Below are positions 51,051 through 63,160 of a stretch of DNA of 64,000 nt, piece by piece. The number at the start of each line of letters is the position of its first letter. Positions within the stretch are counted from its first letter, which is position 1. The notes beneath the pieces are model-generated. The model was not told the DNA's origin, searched no databases, and worked only from the letters and a program-made list of their open reading frames with translations. The position numbers were made by a program, and so were the translations under genes. Source of the DNA: Allacma fusca (lineage: Eukaryota > Arthropoda > Collembola > Symphypleona > Sminthuridae); NCBI GenBank assembly GCA_947179485.1, contig OX359247.1, positions 65,151,001 through 65,215,000 on the forward strand, read 5' to 3'.

Positions 51051-53090
51051 TTGAAAAATCCCCTAATCAAAATTTTGAGCAGAATCGTCTTTGTGGTAGA
51101 TCAGTTTTTGATGCTCTCACGGAATCTGGCATCGAAATTTAATTTGATCGACAAACAAAAAAGTTATACCACAACATTGGTAAATTTGTAGCCCCAACCA
51201 GATTTTCAAAATTTTAAAAAAAATCCCCTAATCAGAATTTTGAGCAGAATCTTCTTCTGGTAGGTCAGTTTTTGATGCTCTCTCGGAATCTAGCATCGAT
51301 ATTTAATTTGATCGACAAACAAAAAAGTTATACCACAACATTGGTAAATTTGTTACCCCATCCAGATATTCAAAATTTTTTGAAAAATCCCCTAATCAAA
51401 ATTTTGAGCAAAATCTTCTTCTGGTAGATCAGTTTTTGATGCTCTCTCGGAATCTAGCATCAAAATTTAATTTGATCGACTTACAAAAAGGTTATACCAC
51501 AACATTGGTAAATTTTTAGCCCCATCCAGATTTTCATTTTTTTTTGAAAAATCCCGTAATCAAAATTTTGAGCAGAATCGTCTTTGTGGTAGATCAGTTT
51601 TTGATGCTCTCACGGAATCTGGCATCGAAATTAAATTTGATCGACAAACAAAAAAATTATCACAACATTGGTAAATTATTAGCCCCATCCAGATTTTAAA
51701 TTTTTTTTGAAAAATCCCCTTATCAAAATTTTGAGCAGAATCATCTTTAAGGTAGATCAGTTTTTCATGGTCTCTCGGAATCTGGCATCAAAATTTAATT
51801 TGATCGACAAAGAAAAAGTTATACCACAACATTGGTACATTTTTATCCCCATCCAGATTTTCAATTTTTTTTAAAAAATCCCCTAATCAAAATTTTGAGC
51901 AGAATCGTCTTTGTGGTAGATCAGTTTTTGATGCTCTCACGGAATCTGGCATCGAAATTTAATTTGATCGACAAACAAAAAAGTTATACCACAACATTGG
52001 TAAATTTGTAGCCCCAACCAGATTTTCAAAATTTTAAAAAAAATCCCCTAATCAGAATTTTGAGCAGAATCTTCTTCTGGTAGGTCAGTTTTTGATGCTC
52101 TCTCGGAATCTAGCATCGAAATTTAATTCGATCGACAAACAAAAAAGTTATACCACAACATTGGTAAATTTGTAGCCCCATCCAGATATTCAAAAATTTT
52201 TGAAAAATCCCCTAATCAAAATTTTGAGCAGAATCGTCTTTGTGGTAGATCAGTTTTTGATGCTCTCATGGAATCTGGCATTGAAATTTAATTTGATCGA
52301 CAAACAAAAAAGTTATACCACAACATTGGTAAATTTGTATCCCCATCCAGATTTTCAATTTTTTTTGAAAAATCCCCTAATCAAAATTTTGAGCAGAATC
52401 TTCTTCTGGTAGATCAGTTTTTGATGCTCTCTCAGAATCTGGCATCGAAATTTAATTCGATCGACAAACAAAAAAGTTATACCACAACATTGGTAAATTT
52501 GTAGCCCCATCCAGATATTCAAATTTTTTTGAAAAATCAACTAATCAAAATTTTGAGCAGAATCTTCTTCTGGTAGATCAGTTTTTGATGCTCTCTCGGA
52601 ATCTAGCATCGAAATTTAATTTGATCGACAAACAAAAAAGTTATACCACAACATTGGTACATTTGTAGCCCCATCCAGATTTTCAATTTTTTTTGAAAAA
52701 TCCCTTAATCAAAATTTTGAGCAGAATCGTCTTTGTGGTAGATCAGTTTTTGATGCTCTCACGGAATCTGGCTCCGAAATTTAATTTGATCGACAAACAA
52801 AAAAGTTATACCACAACATTTTTAAATTTGTAGCCCCAACCAGATTTTCAAAATTTTAAAAAAAAATCCCCTAATCAGAATTTTGAGCAGAATCTTCTTC
52901 TGGTAGATCAGTTTTTGATGCTCTCTCGGAATCTAGCATCGATATTTAATTTGATCGACAAACAAAAAAGTTATACCACAACATTGGTAAATTTTTAGCC
53001 CCATCTAGATTTTCAATTTTTTTTGAAAAATCCCCTTATCAAAATTTTGAGCAGAATCATCTTTAAGGTAGATCAGTTTTTCATGGTCTC
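51051..53090. repeat. 16-monomer (2,628-bp) HOR block, copy 1
   Basis: About 2.05 kb here is repeated 2,628 bp downstream at about 53,680-55,715. Markers: cttacaaaaagg (51481 and 54109), gacaaagaaaaag (51811 and 54439), the unit at 52200 and 54828 with catggaatctggcattg, the gaatctggctccg unit, and ccatctagatttt (53001 and 55628). Confidence 0.88.
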
Positions 53091-56000
53091 TCGGAATCTG
53101 GCATCAAAATTTAATTTGATCGACAAAGAAAAAGTTATACCACAACATTGGTACATTTTTATCCCCATCCAGATTTTCAATTTTTTTTGAAAAATCCCCT
53201 AATCAAAATTTTGAGCAGAATCGTCTTTGTGGTAGATCAGTTTTTGATGCTCTCACGGAATCTGGCATCGAAATTTAATTTGATCGACAAACAAAAAAGT
53301 TATACCACAACATTGGTAAATTTGTAGCCCCAACCAGATTTTCAAAATTTTAAAAAAAATCCCCTAATCAGAATTTTGAGCAGAATCTTCTTCTGGTAGG
53401 TCAGTTTTTGATGCTCTCTCGGAATCTAGAATCGATATTTAATTTGATCGACAAACAAAAAAGTTATACCACAACATTGGTAAATTTGTTACCCCATCCA
53501 GATATTCAAAATTTTTTGAAAAATCCCCTAATCAAAATTTTGAGCAAAATCTTCTTCTGGTAGATCAGTTTTTGATGCTCTCTCGGAATCTAGCATCAAA
53601 ATTTAATTTGATCGACTTACAAAAAGGTTATACCACAACATTGGTAAATTTTTAGCCCCATCCAGATTTTCATTTTTTTTTGAAAAATCCCCTAATCAAA
53701 ATTTTGAGCAGAATCGTCTTTGTGGTAGATCAGTTTTTGATGCTCTCACGGAATCTGGCATCGAAATTTAATTTGATCGACAAACAAAAAAGTTATACCA
53801 CAACATTGGTAAATTTGTAGCCCCAACCAGATTTTCAAAATTTTAAAAAAAATCCCCTAATCAGAATTTTGAGCAGAATCTTCTTCTGGTAGGTCAGTTT
53901 TTGATGCTCTCTCGGAATCTAGCATCGATATTTAATTTGATCGACAAACAAAAAAGTTATACCACAACATTGGTAAATTTGTTACCCATCCAGATATTCA
54001 AAATTTTTTGAAAAATCCCCTAATCAAAATTTTGAGCAAAATCTTCTTCTGGTAGATCAGTTTTTGATGCTCTCTCGGAATCTAGCATCAAAATTTAATT
54101 TGATCGACTTACAAAAAGGTTATACCACAACATTGGTAAATTTTTAGCCCCATCCAGATTTTCATTTTTTTTTGAAAAATCCCGTAATCAAAATTTTGAG
54201 CAGAATCGTCTTTGTGGTAGATCAGTTTTTGATGCTCTCACGGAATCTGGCATCGAAATTAAATTTGATCGACAAACAAAAAAATTATCACAACATTGGT
54301 AAATTATTAGCCCCATCCAGATTTTAAATTTTTTTTGAAAAATCCCCTTATCAAAATTTTGAGCAGAATCATCTTTAAGGTAGATCAGTTTTTCATGGTC
54401 TCTCGGAATCTGGCATCAAAATTTAATTTGATCGACAAAGAAAAAGTTATACCACAACATTGGTACATTTTTATCCCCATCCAGATTTTCAATTTTTTTT
54501 GAAAAATCCCCTAATCAAAATTTTGAGCAGAATCGTCTTTGTGGTAGATCAGTTTTTGATGCTCTCACGGAATCTGGCATCGAAATTTAATTTGATCGAC
54601 AAACAAAAAAGTTATACCACAACATTGGTAAATTTGTAGCCCCAACCAGATTTTCAAAATTTTAAAAAAAATCCCCTAATCAGAATTTTGAGCAGAATCT
54701 TCTTCTGGTAGGTCAGTTTTTGATGCTCTCTCGGAATCTAGCATCGAAATTTAATTCGATCGACAAACAAAAAAGTTATACCACAACATTGGTAAATTTG
54801 TAGCCCCATCCAGATATTCAAAAATTTTTGAAAAATCCCCTAATCAAAATTTTGAGCAGAATCGTCTTTGTGGTAGATCCGTTTTTGATGCTCTCATGGA
54901 ATCTGGCATTGAAATTTAATTTGATCGACAAACAAAAAAGTTATACCACAACATTGGTAAATTTGTATCCCCATCCAGATTTTCAATTTTTTTTGAAAAA
55001 TCCCCTAATCAAAATTTTGAGCAGAATCTTCTTCTGGTAGATCAGTTTTTGATGCTCTCTCAGAATCTGGCATCGAAATTTAATTCGATCGACAAACAAA
55101 AAAGTTATACCACAACATTGGTAAATTTGTAGCCCCATCCAGATATTCAAAATTTTTTGAAAAATCAACTAATCAAAATTTTGAGCAGAATCTTCTTCTG
55201 GTAGATCAGTTTTTGATGCTCTCTCGGAATCTAGCATCGAAATTTAATTTGATCGACAAACAAAAAAGTTATACCACAACATTGGTACATTTGTAGCCCC
55301 ATCCAGATTTTCAATTTTTTTTGAAAAATCCCTTAATCAAAATTTTGAGCAGAATCGTCTTTGTGGTGGATCAGTTTTTGATGCTCTCACGGAATCTGGC
55401 TCCGAAATTTAATTTGATCGACAAACAAAAAAGTTATACCACAACATTTTTAAATTTGTAGCCCCAACCAGATTTTCAAAATTTTAAAAAAAATCCCCTA
55501 ATCAGAATTTTGAGCAGAATCTTCTTCTGGTAGATCAGTTTTTGATGCTCTCTCGGAATCTAGCATCGATATTTAATTTGATCGACAAACAAAAAAGTTC
55601 TACCACAACATTGGTAAATTTTTAGCCCCATCTAGATTTTCAATTTTTTTTGAAAAATCCCCTTATCAAAATTTTGAGCAGAATCATCTTTAAGGTAGAT
55701 CAGTTTTTCATGGTCTCTCGGAATCTGGCATCGAAATTTAATTTGATCGACAAAAAAAAAGTTATACCACAACATTGGTACATTTGTATCCCCATCCAGA
55801 TTTTCAATTTTTTTTTAAAAATCCCCTAATCAAAATTTTGAGCAGAATCGTCTTTGTGGTAGATCAGTTTTGGATGCTCTCGTGGAATCTGGCATCGAAA
55901 TTTAATTTGATCGACAAACAAAAAAGTTATACCACAACATTGTTAAATTTGTATCCCCATCCAGATTTTCAGTTTTTTTTGAAAAATCCCCTAATCAAAA

Positions 56001-56164
56001 TTTTGAGCAGAATCTTCTTCTGGTAGATCAGTTTTTGATGCTCTCTCAGAATCTAGCATCGATATTTAATTTGATCGACAAACAAAAAAGTAATACCACA
56101 ACATTGGTAAATTTGTAGCCCCATCCAGATATTCAAAATTTTTTGAAAAATCAACTAATCAAAA
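53091..56164. repeat. 16-monomer HOR block, copy 2, with flanks
   Basis: This contains the partner of 51,051-53,090 (from about 53,680 to 55,715). A one-base C deletion (gttacccatcc, 53981) and private changes such as gtggtggatcag (about 55365) and gatccg (54879) separate the copies. The flanks carry further gacaaagaaaaag units (53127, 54439) and a second ccatctagatttt unit at 56285, 657 bp (4 monomers) on. Confidence 0.85.
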
Positions 56165-58440
56165 TTTTGAGCAGAATCTTCTTCTGGTAGATCAGTTTTT
56201 GATGCTCTCTCGGAATCTAGCATCGATATTTAATTTGATCGACAAACAAAAAAGTTATACCACAACATTGGTAAATTTTTAGCCCCATCTAGATTTTCAA
56301 TTTTTTTTGAAAAATCCCCTTATCAAAATTTTGAGCAGAATCATCTTTAAGGTAGATCAGTTTTTCATGGTCTCTCGGAATCTGGCATCGAAATTTAATT
56401 TGATCGACAAAAAAAAAGTTATACCACAACATTGGTACATTTGTATCCCCATCCAGATTTTCAATTTTTTTTGAAAAATCCCTTAATCAAAATTTTGAGC
56501 AGAATCGTCTTTGTGGTAGATCAGTTTTTGATGCTCTCACGGAATCTGGCATCGAAATTTAATTTGATCGACAAACAAAAAAGTTATACCACAACATTGG
56601 TAAATTTGTAGCCCCAACCAGATTTTCAAAATTTAAAAAAAAATCCCCTAATCAGAATTTTGAGCAGAATCTTCTTCTGGTAGATCAGTTTTTGATGCTG
56701 TCTCGGAATATAGCATCGATATTTAATTTGATCGACAAACAAAAAAGTTATACCACAACATTGGTAAATTTGTTACCCCATCCAGATATTCAAATTTTTT
56801 TGAAAAATCCCTTAATCAAAATTTTGAGCAGAACTTTCTTCTGGTAGATCAGTTTTTGATGCTCTCTCGGAATCTAGCATCGAAATTTAATTTGATCGAC
56901 AAACAAAAAAGTTATACCACAACATTGGTAAATTTATAGCCCCATCCAGATATTCAAAAATTTTTGAAAAATCCCCTAATCAAAATTTTGAGCAGAATCG
57001 TCTTTGTGGTAGATCCGTTTTTGATGCTCTCTCGGAATCTAGCATCGAAATTTAATTTGATCGACAAACAAAAAAGTTATACCACAACATTGGTAAATTT
57101 GTAGCCCCATCCAGATATTCAAAAATTTTTGAAAAATCCCCTAATCAAAATTTTGAGCAGAATCGTCTTTGTGGTAGATCAGTTTTTGATGCTCTCACGG
57201 AATCTGGCTCCGAAATTTAATTTGATCGACAAACAAAAAAGTTATACCACAACATTTTTAAATTTGTAGCCCCAACCAGATTTTCAAAATTTTAAAAAAA
57301 TCCCCTAATCAGAATTTTGAGCAGAATCTTCTTCTGGTAGATCAGTTTTTGATGCTCTCTCGGAATCTAGCATCGATATTTAATTTGATCGACAAACAAA
57401 AAAGTTATACCACAACATTGGTAAATTTTTAGCCCCATCTAGATTTTCAATTTTTTTTGAAAAATCCCCTTATCAAAATTTTGAGCAGAATCATCTTTAA
57501 GGTAGATCAGTTTTTCATGGTCTCTCGGAATCTGGCATCGAAATTTAATTTGATCGACAAAAAAAAAGTTATACCACAACATTGGTACATTTGTATCCCC
57601 AACCAGATTTTCAATTTTTTTTGAAAAATCCCTTAATCAAAATTTTGAGCAGAATCGTCTTTGTGGTAGATCAGTTTTTGATGCTCTCACGGAATCTGGC
57701 ATCGAAATTTAATTTGATCGACAAACAAAAAAGTTATACCACAACATTGGTAAATTTGTAGCCCCAACCAGATTTTCAAAATTTAAAAAAAAATCCCCTA
57801 ATCAGAATTTTGAGCAGAATCTTCTTCTGGTAGATCAGTTTTTGATGCTGTCTCGGAATATAGCATCGATATTTAATTTGATCGACAAACAAAAAAGTTA
57901 TACCACAACATTGGTAAATTTGTTACCCCATCCAGATATTCAAATTTTTTTGAAAAATCCCTTAATCAAAATTTTGAGCAGAACCTTCTTCTGGTAGATC
58001 AGTTTTTGATGCTCTCTCGGAATCAAGCATCGAAATTTAATTTGATCGACAAACAAAAAAGTTATACCACAACATTGGTAAATTTATAGCCCCATCCAGA
58101 TATTCAAAAATTTTTGAAAAATCCCCTAATCAAAATTTTGAGCAGAATCGTCTTTGTGGTAGATCAGTTTTTGATGCTCTCTCGGAATCTGGCATTGAAA
58201 TTTAATTTGATCGACAAACAAAAAAGTTATACCACAACATTGGTAAATTTGTTACCCCATCCAGATATTCAAAATTTTTTGAAAAATCCCTTAATCAAAA
58301 TTTTGAGCAGAACCTTCTTCTGGTAGATCAGTTTTTGATGCTCTCTCGGAATCTAGCATCGAAATTTAATTTGATCGACAAACAAAAAAGTTATACCACA
58401 ACATTGGTAAATTTATAGCCCCATCCAGATATTCAAAAAT
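56165..58440. repeat. 1,150-bp HOR (7 monomers), two copies
   Basis: The first copy is about 56,165-57,314; the second runs from 57,315 until the match weakens near 58,200. Markers are ccatctagatttt (56285, 57435), aatttaaaaaaaaatcccc (about 56632, 57781) and tgatgctgtctcggaatatag (about 56695, 57844). The remaining units up to 58,440 are close relatives with gcagaaccttcttctgg. Confidence 0.87.
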
Positions 58441-60714
58441 TTTTGAAAAATTTCCTAATCAAAATTTTGAGCAGAATCGTCTTTGTGGTAGATCAGTTTT
58501 TGATGCTCTCATGGAATCTGGCATCGAAATTAAATATGATCGACAAACAAAAAAGTTATACCACAACATTGGTAAATTTGTATCCCCATCCAGATTTTCA
58601 ATTTTTTTTGAAAAATCCCCTAATCAAAATTTTGAGCAGAATCTTCTTCTGGTAGATCAGTTTTTGATGCTCTCTCAGAATCTAGCATCGATATTTAATT
58701 TGATCGACAAACAAAAAAGTTATACCACAACATTGGTAAATTTGTAGCCCCATCCAGATATTCAAAATTTTTTGAAAAATCCCCTAATCAAAATTTTGAG
58801 CAGAATCTTCTTCTGGTAGATCAGTTTTTGATGCTCTCTCGGAATCTAGCATCGAAATTTAATTTGATCGACAAAAAAAAAGTTATACCACAGCATTGGT
58901 AAATTTAAAGCCCCATCCAGATATTCAAAATTTTATGAAAAATCCCCTAATCAAAATTTTTAACAGAATCGTCTTTGTGGTAGATCAGTTTTTGATGCTC
59001 TCACGGAATCTGGCATCGAAATTTAATTTGATCGACAAACAAAAAAGTTATACCACAACATTGGTAAATTTGTATCCCCATCCAGATTTTCAATTTTTTT
59101 TGAAAAATCCCCTAATCAAAATTTTGAGCAAAATGGTCTTTGTGGTAGATCAGTTTTTGATGCTCTCACGGAATCTGGCATCGAAATTAAATTTGATCGA
59201 CAAACAAAAAAGTTATACCACAACATTGGTAAATTTGTAGCCCCATCCAGATTTTCATTTTTTTTTGAAAAATCCCCTAATCAAAATTTTGAGCAGAATC
59301 ATCTTTGTGGTAGATCAGTTTTTGATGCTCTCGGAATCTGGCATCGAAATTTAATTTGATCGACAAACAAAAAAGTTATACCACAACATTGGTAAATTTG
59401 TAGCCCCATCCAGATATTCAAAATTTTTTGAAAAATCCCCTAATCAAAATTTTGAGCAGAATCGTCTTTGTGGTAGATCAGTTTTTGATGCTCTCACGGA
59501 ATCTGGCATCGAAATTTAATTTGATCGACAAACAAAAAAGTTATACCACAACATTGGTAAATTTGTAGCCCCATCCAGATTTTCATTTTTTTTGAAAAAT
59601 CCCCTAATCAAAATTTTGAGCAGAATCATCTTTGTGGTAGATCCGTTTTTGATGCTCTCGGAATCTGGCATCGAAATTTAATTTGATCGACAAACAAAAA
59701 AGTTATACCACAACATTGGTAAATTTGTAGCCCCATCCAGATATTCAAAATTTTTTGAAAAATCCCCTAATCAAAATTTTGAGCAGAATCGTCTTTGTGG
59801 TAGATCAGTTATTGATGCTCTCACGGAATCTGGCATCGAAATTTAATTTGATCGACAAACAAAAAAGTTATACCACAACATTGGTAAATTTGTATCCCCA
59901 TCCAGATTTTCAATTTTTTTTGAAAAATCCCCTTATCAAAATTTTGAGCAGAATCTTCTTCTGGTAGATCAGTTTTTGATGCTCTCTCGGAATCTGGCAT
60001 TGAAATTTAATTTGATCGACAAACAAAAAAGTTATACCACAACATTGGTAAATTTGTAGCCCCATCCAGATTTTCATTTTTTTTTTGAAAAATCCCCTAA
60101 TCAAAATTTTGAGCAGAATCATCTTTGTGGTAGATCCGTTTTTGATGCTCTCACGGAATCTGGCATCGAAATTAAATTTGATCGACAAACAAAAAAGTTA
60201 TACCACAACATTGGTAAATTTGTAGCCCCATCCAGATATTCAAAATTTTTTGAAAAATCCCCTAATCAAAATTTTGAGCAGAATCGTCTTTGTGGTAGAT
60301 CAGTTTTTGATGCTCTCACGGAATCTTGCATCGAAATTTAATTTGATCGACAAACAAAAAAGTTATACCACAACATTGGTAAATATGTATCCCCATCCAG
60401 ATTGTAAATTTTTTTTGAAAAATCCCCTAATCAAAATTTTGGGCAGAATCTTCTTCTGGTAGATCAGTTTTTGATGCTCTCTCGGCATCTAGCATCGAAA
60501 TTTAATTTGATCGACAAACAAAAAAGTTATACCACAACATTGGTAAATTTGTAGCCTCATCCAGATATTTAAAATTTTTTGAAAAATCCCCTAATCAAAA
60601 TTTTGAGCAGAATCGTCTTTGTGGTAGATCAGTTATTGATGCTCTCACGGAATCTGGCATCGAAATTTAATTTGATCGACAAACAAAAAAGTTATACCAC
60701 AACATTGGTAAATT
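58441..60714. repeat. Region IX left: mixed monomers with an 824-bp (5-monomer) repeat
   Basis: Units near 59755 and 60579 share cagttattgatgctc (about 59805 and 60629) at offset 824. Four-base-deleted units (gatgctctcggaatc) return at about 59330 after being absent from roughly 39.5 kb onward. Monomers are close to consensus and no foreign DNA was seen. Confidence 0.83.
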
Positions 60715-63160
60715 TGTATCCCCATCCAGATTTTCAATTTTTTTTGAAAAATCCCCTTATCAAAATTTTGAGCAGAATCTTCTTCTGGTAGATCAGTTTT
60801 TGATGCTCTCTCGGAATCTGGCATTGAAATTTAATTTGATCGACAAACAAAAAAGTTATACCACAACATTGGTAAATTTGTAGCCCCATCCAGATTTTCA
60901 TTTTTTTTTTGAAAAATCCCCTAATCAAAATTTTGAGCAGAATCATCTTTGTGGTAGATCAGTTTTTGATGCTCTCGGAATCTGGCATCGAAATTTAATT
61001 TGATCGACAAAAAAAAAGTTATACCACAACATTGGTAAATGTGTATCCCCATCCAGATTTTCAATTTTTTTTGAAAAATCCCCTAATCAAAATTTTGAGC
61101 AGAATCGTCTTTGTGGTAAATCAGTTTTTGATGCTCTCACGGAATCTGGCATCAAATTTAAATTTTAACGACAAACAAAAAAGTTATACCACAACATTGG
61201 TAAATTTGTATCCCCATCCAGATTTTCAATTTTTTTTGAAAAATCCCCTAATCAAAATTATGAGCAGAATGGTCTTTGTGGTAGATCAGTTTTTGATGCT
61301 CTCACGGAATCTGGCATCGAAATTAAATTTGATCGACAAACAAAAAAGTTATACCACAACATTGGTAAATTTGTAGCCCCATCCAGATTTTCATTTTTTT
61401 TTGAAAAATCCCCTAATCAAAATTTTGAGCAGAATCATCTTTGTGGTAGATAAGTTTTTGATGCTCTCTGAATCTGGCATCGAAATTTAATTTGATCGAC
61501 AAAAAAAAAGTTATACCACAACATTGGTAAATGTGTATCCCCATCCAGATTTTCAATTTTTTTTGAAAAATCCCCTTATCAAAATTTTGAGCAGAATCTT
61601 CTTCTGGTAGATCAGTTTTTGATGCTCTCTCGGAATCTGGCATTGAAATTTAATTTGATCGACAAACAAAAAAGTTATACCACAACATTGGTAAATTTGT
61701 AGCCCCATCCAGATTTTCATTTTTTTTTGAAAAATCCCCTAATCAAAATTTTGAGCAGAATCATCTTTGTGGTAGATCAGTTTTTGATGCTCTCGGAATC
61801 TGGCATCGAAATTTAATTTGATCGACAAAAAAAAAGTTATACCACAACATTGGTAAATGTGTATCCCCATCCAGATTTTCAATTTTTTTTGAAAAATCCC
61901 CTAATCAAAATTTTGAGCAGAATCGTCTTTGTGGTAAATCAGTTTTTGATGCTCTCACGGAATCTGGCATCAAATTTAAATTTGATCGACAAACAAAAAA
62001 GTTATACCACAACATTGGTAAATTTGTATCCCCATCCAGATTTTCAATTTTTTTTGAAAAATCCCCTAATCAAAATTATGAGCAGAATGGTCTTTGTGGT
62101 AGATCAGTTTTTGATGCTCTCACGGAATCTGGCATCGAAATTAAATTTGATCGACAAACAAAAAAGTTATACCACAACATTGGTAAATTTGTAGCCCCAT
62201 CCAGATTTTCATTTTTTTTTTGAAAAATCCCCTAATCAAAATTTTGAGCAGAATCATCTTTGTGGTAGATAAGTTTTTGATGCTCTCTGAATCTGGCATC
62301 GAAATTTAATTTGATCGACAAAAAAAAAGTTATACCACAACATTGGTAAATGTGTATCCCCATCCAGATTTTCAATTTTTTTTGAAAAATCCCCTTATCA
62401 AAATTTTGAGCAGAATCTTCTTCTGGTAGATCAGTTTTTGATGCTCTCTCGGAATCTGGCATTGAAATTTAATTTGATCGACAAACAAAAAAGTTATACC
62501 ACAACATTGGTAAATTTGTAGCCCCATCCAGATTTTCATTTTTTTTTGAAAAATCCCCTAATCAAAATTTTGAGCAGAATCATCTTTGTGGTAGATCAGT
62601 TTTTGATGCTCTCGGAATCTGGCATCGAAATTTAATTTGATCGACAAAAAAAAAGTTATACCACAACATTGGTAAATGTGTATCCCCATCCAGATTTTCA
62701 ATTTTTTTGAAAAATCCCCTAATCAAAATTTTGAGCAGAATCGTCTTTGTGGTAAATCAGTTTTTGATGCTCTCACGGAATCTGGCATCAAATTTAAATT
62801 TGATCGACAAACAAAAAAGTTATACCACAACATTGGTAAATTGGTATCCCCATCCAGATTTTCAATTTTTTTTGAAAAATCCCCTAATCAAAATTATGAG
62901 CAGAATGGTCTTTGTGGTAGATCAGTTTTTGATGCTCTCACGGAATCTGGCATCGAAATTAAATTTGATCGACAAACAAAAAAGTTATACCACAACATTG
63001 GTAAATTTGTAGCCCCATCCAGATTTTCATTTTTTTTTTGAAAAATCCCCTAATCAAAATTTTGAGCAGAATCATCTTTGTGGTAGATAAGTTTTTGATG
63101 CTCTCTGAATCTGGCATCGAAATTTAATTTGATCGACAAAAAAAAAGTTATACCACAACA
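60715..63160. repeat. 818-bp HOR (5 monomers), three tandem copies
   Basis: The copies are about 60,715-61,533, 61,534-62,352 and 62,353-63,160. Unit 1 has cttcttctgg and ggcattg; unit 2 has gatgctctcggaatc; unit 3 has gtggtaaatcag and gcatcaaatttaaattt; unit 4 has aattatgagcagaatgg; unit 5 has gtagataag and gctctctgaatc. The rare gtaaatgtgtat occurs at 61035, 61527, 61853, 62346 and 62672, and cattgaaat at 60822, 61641 and 62460. Copy 1 differs slightly (ttttaacgac, about 61164). The array stops where gtaaatgtg is replaced by tttttaaatttg near 63160. Confidence 0.92.

Noticed and set aside
60734-60946. Minus-strand open frames (for example 60734-60946, 31384-31656, 94-276) as genes
   Set aside because: These are the reverse complement of the same monomers, repeated wherever two or three units keep frame. 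No independent support.
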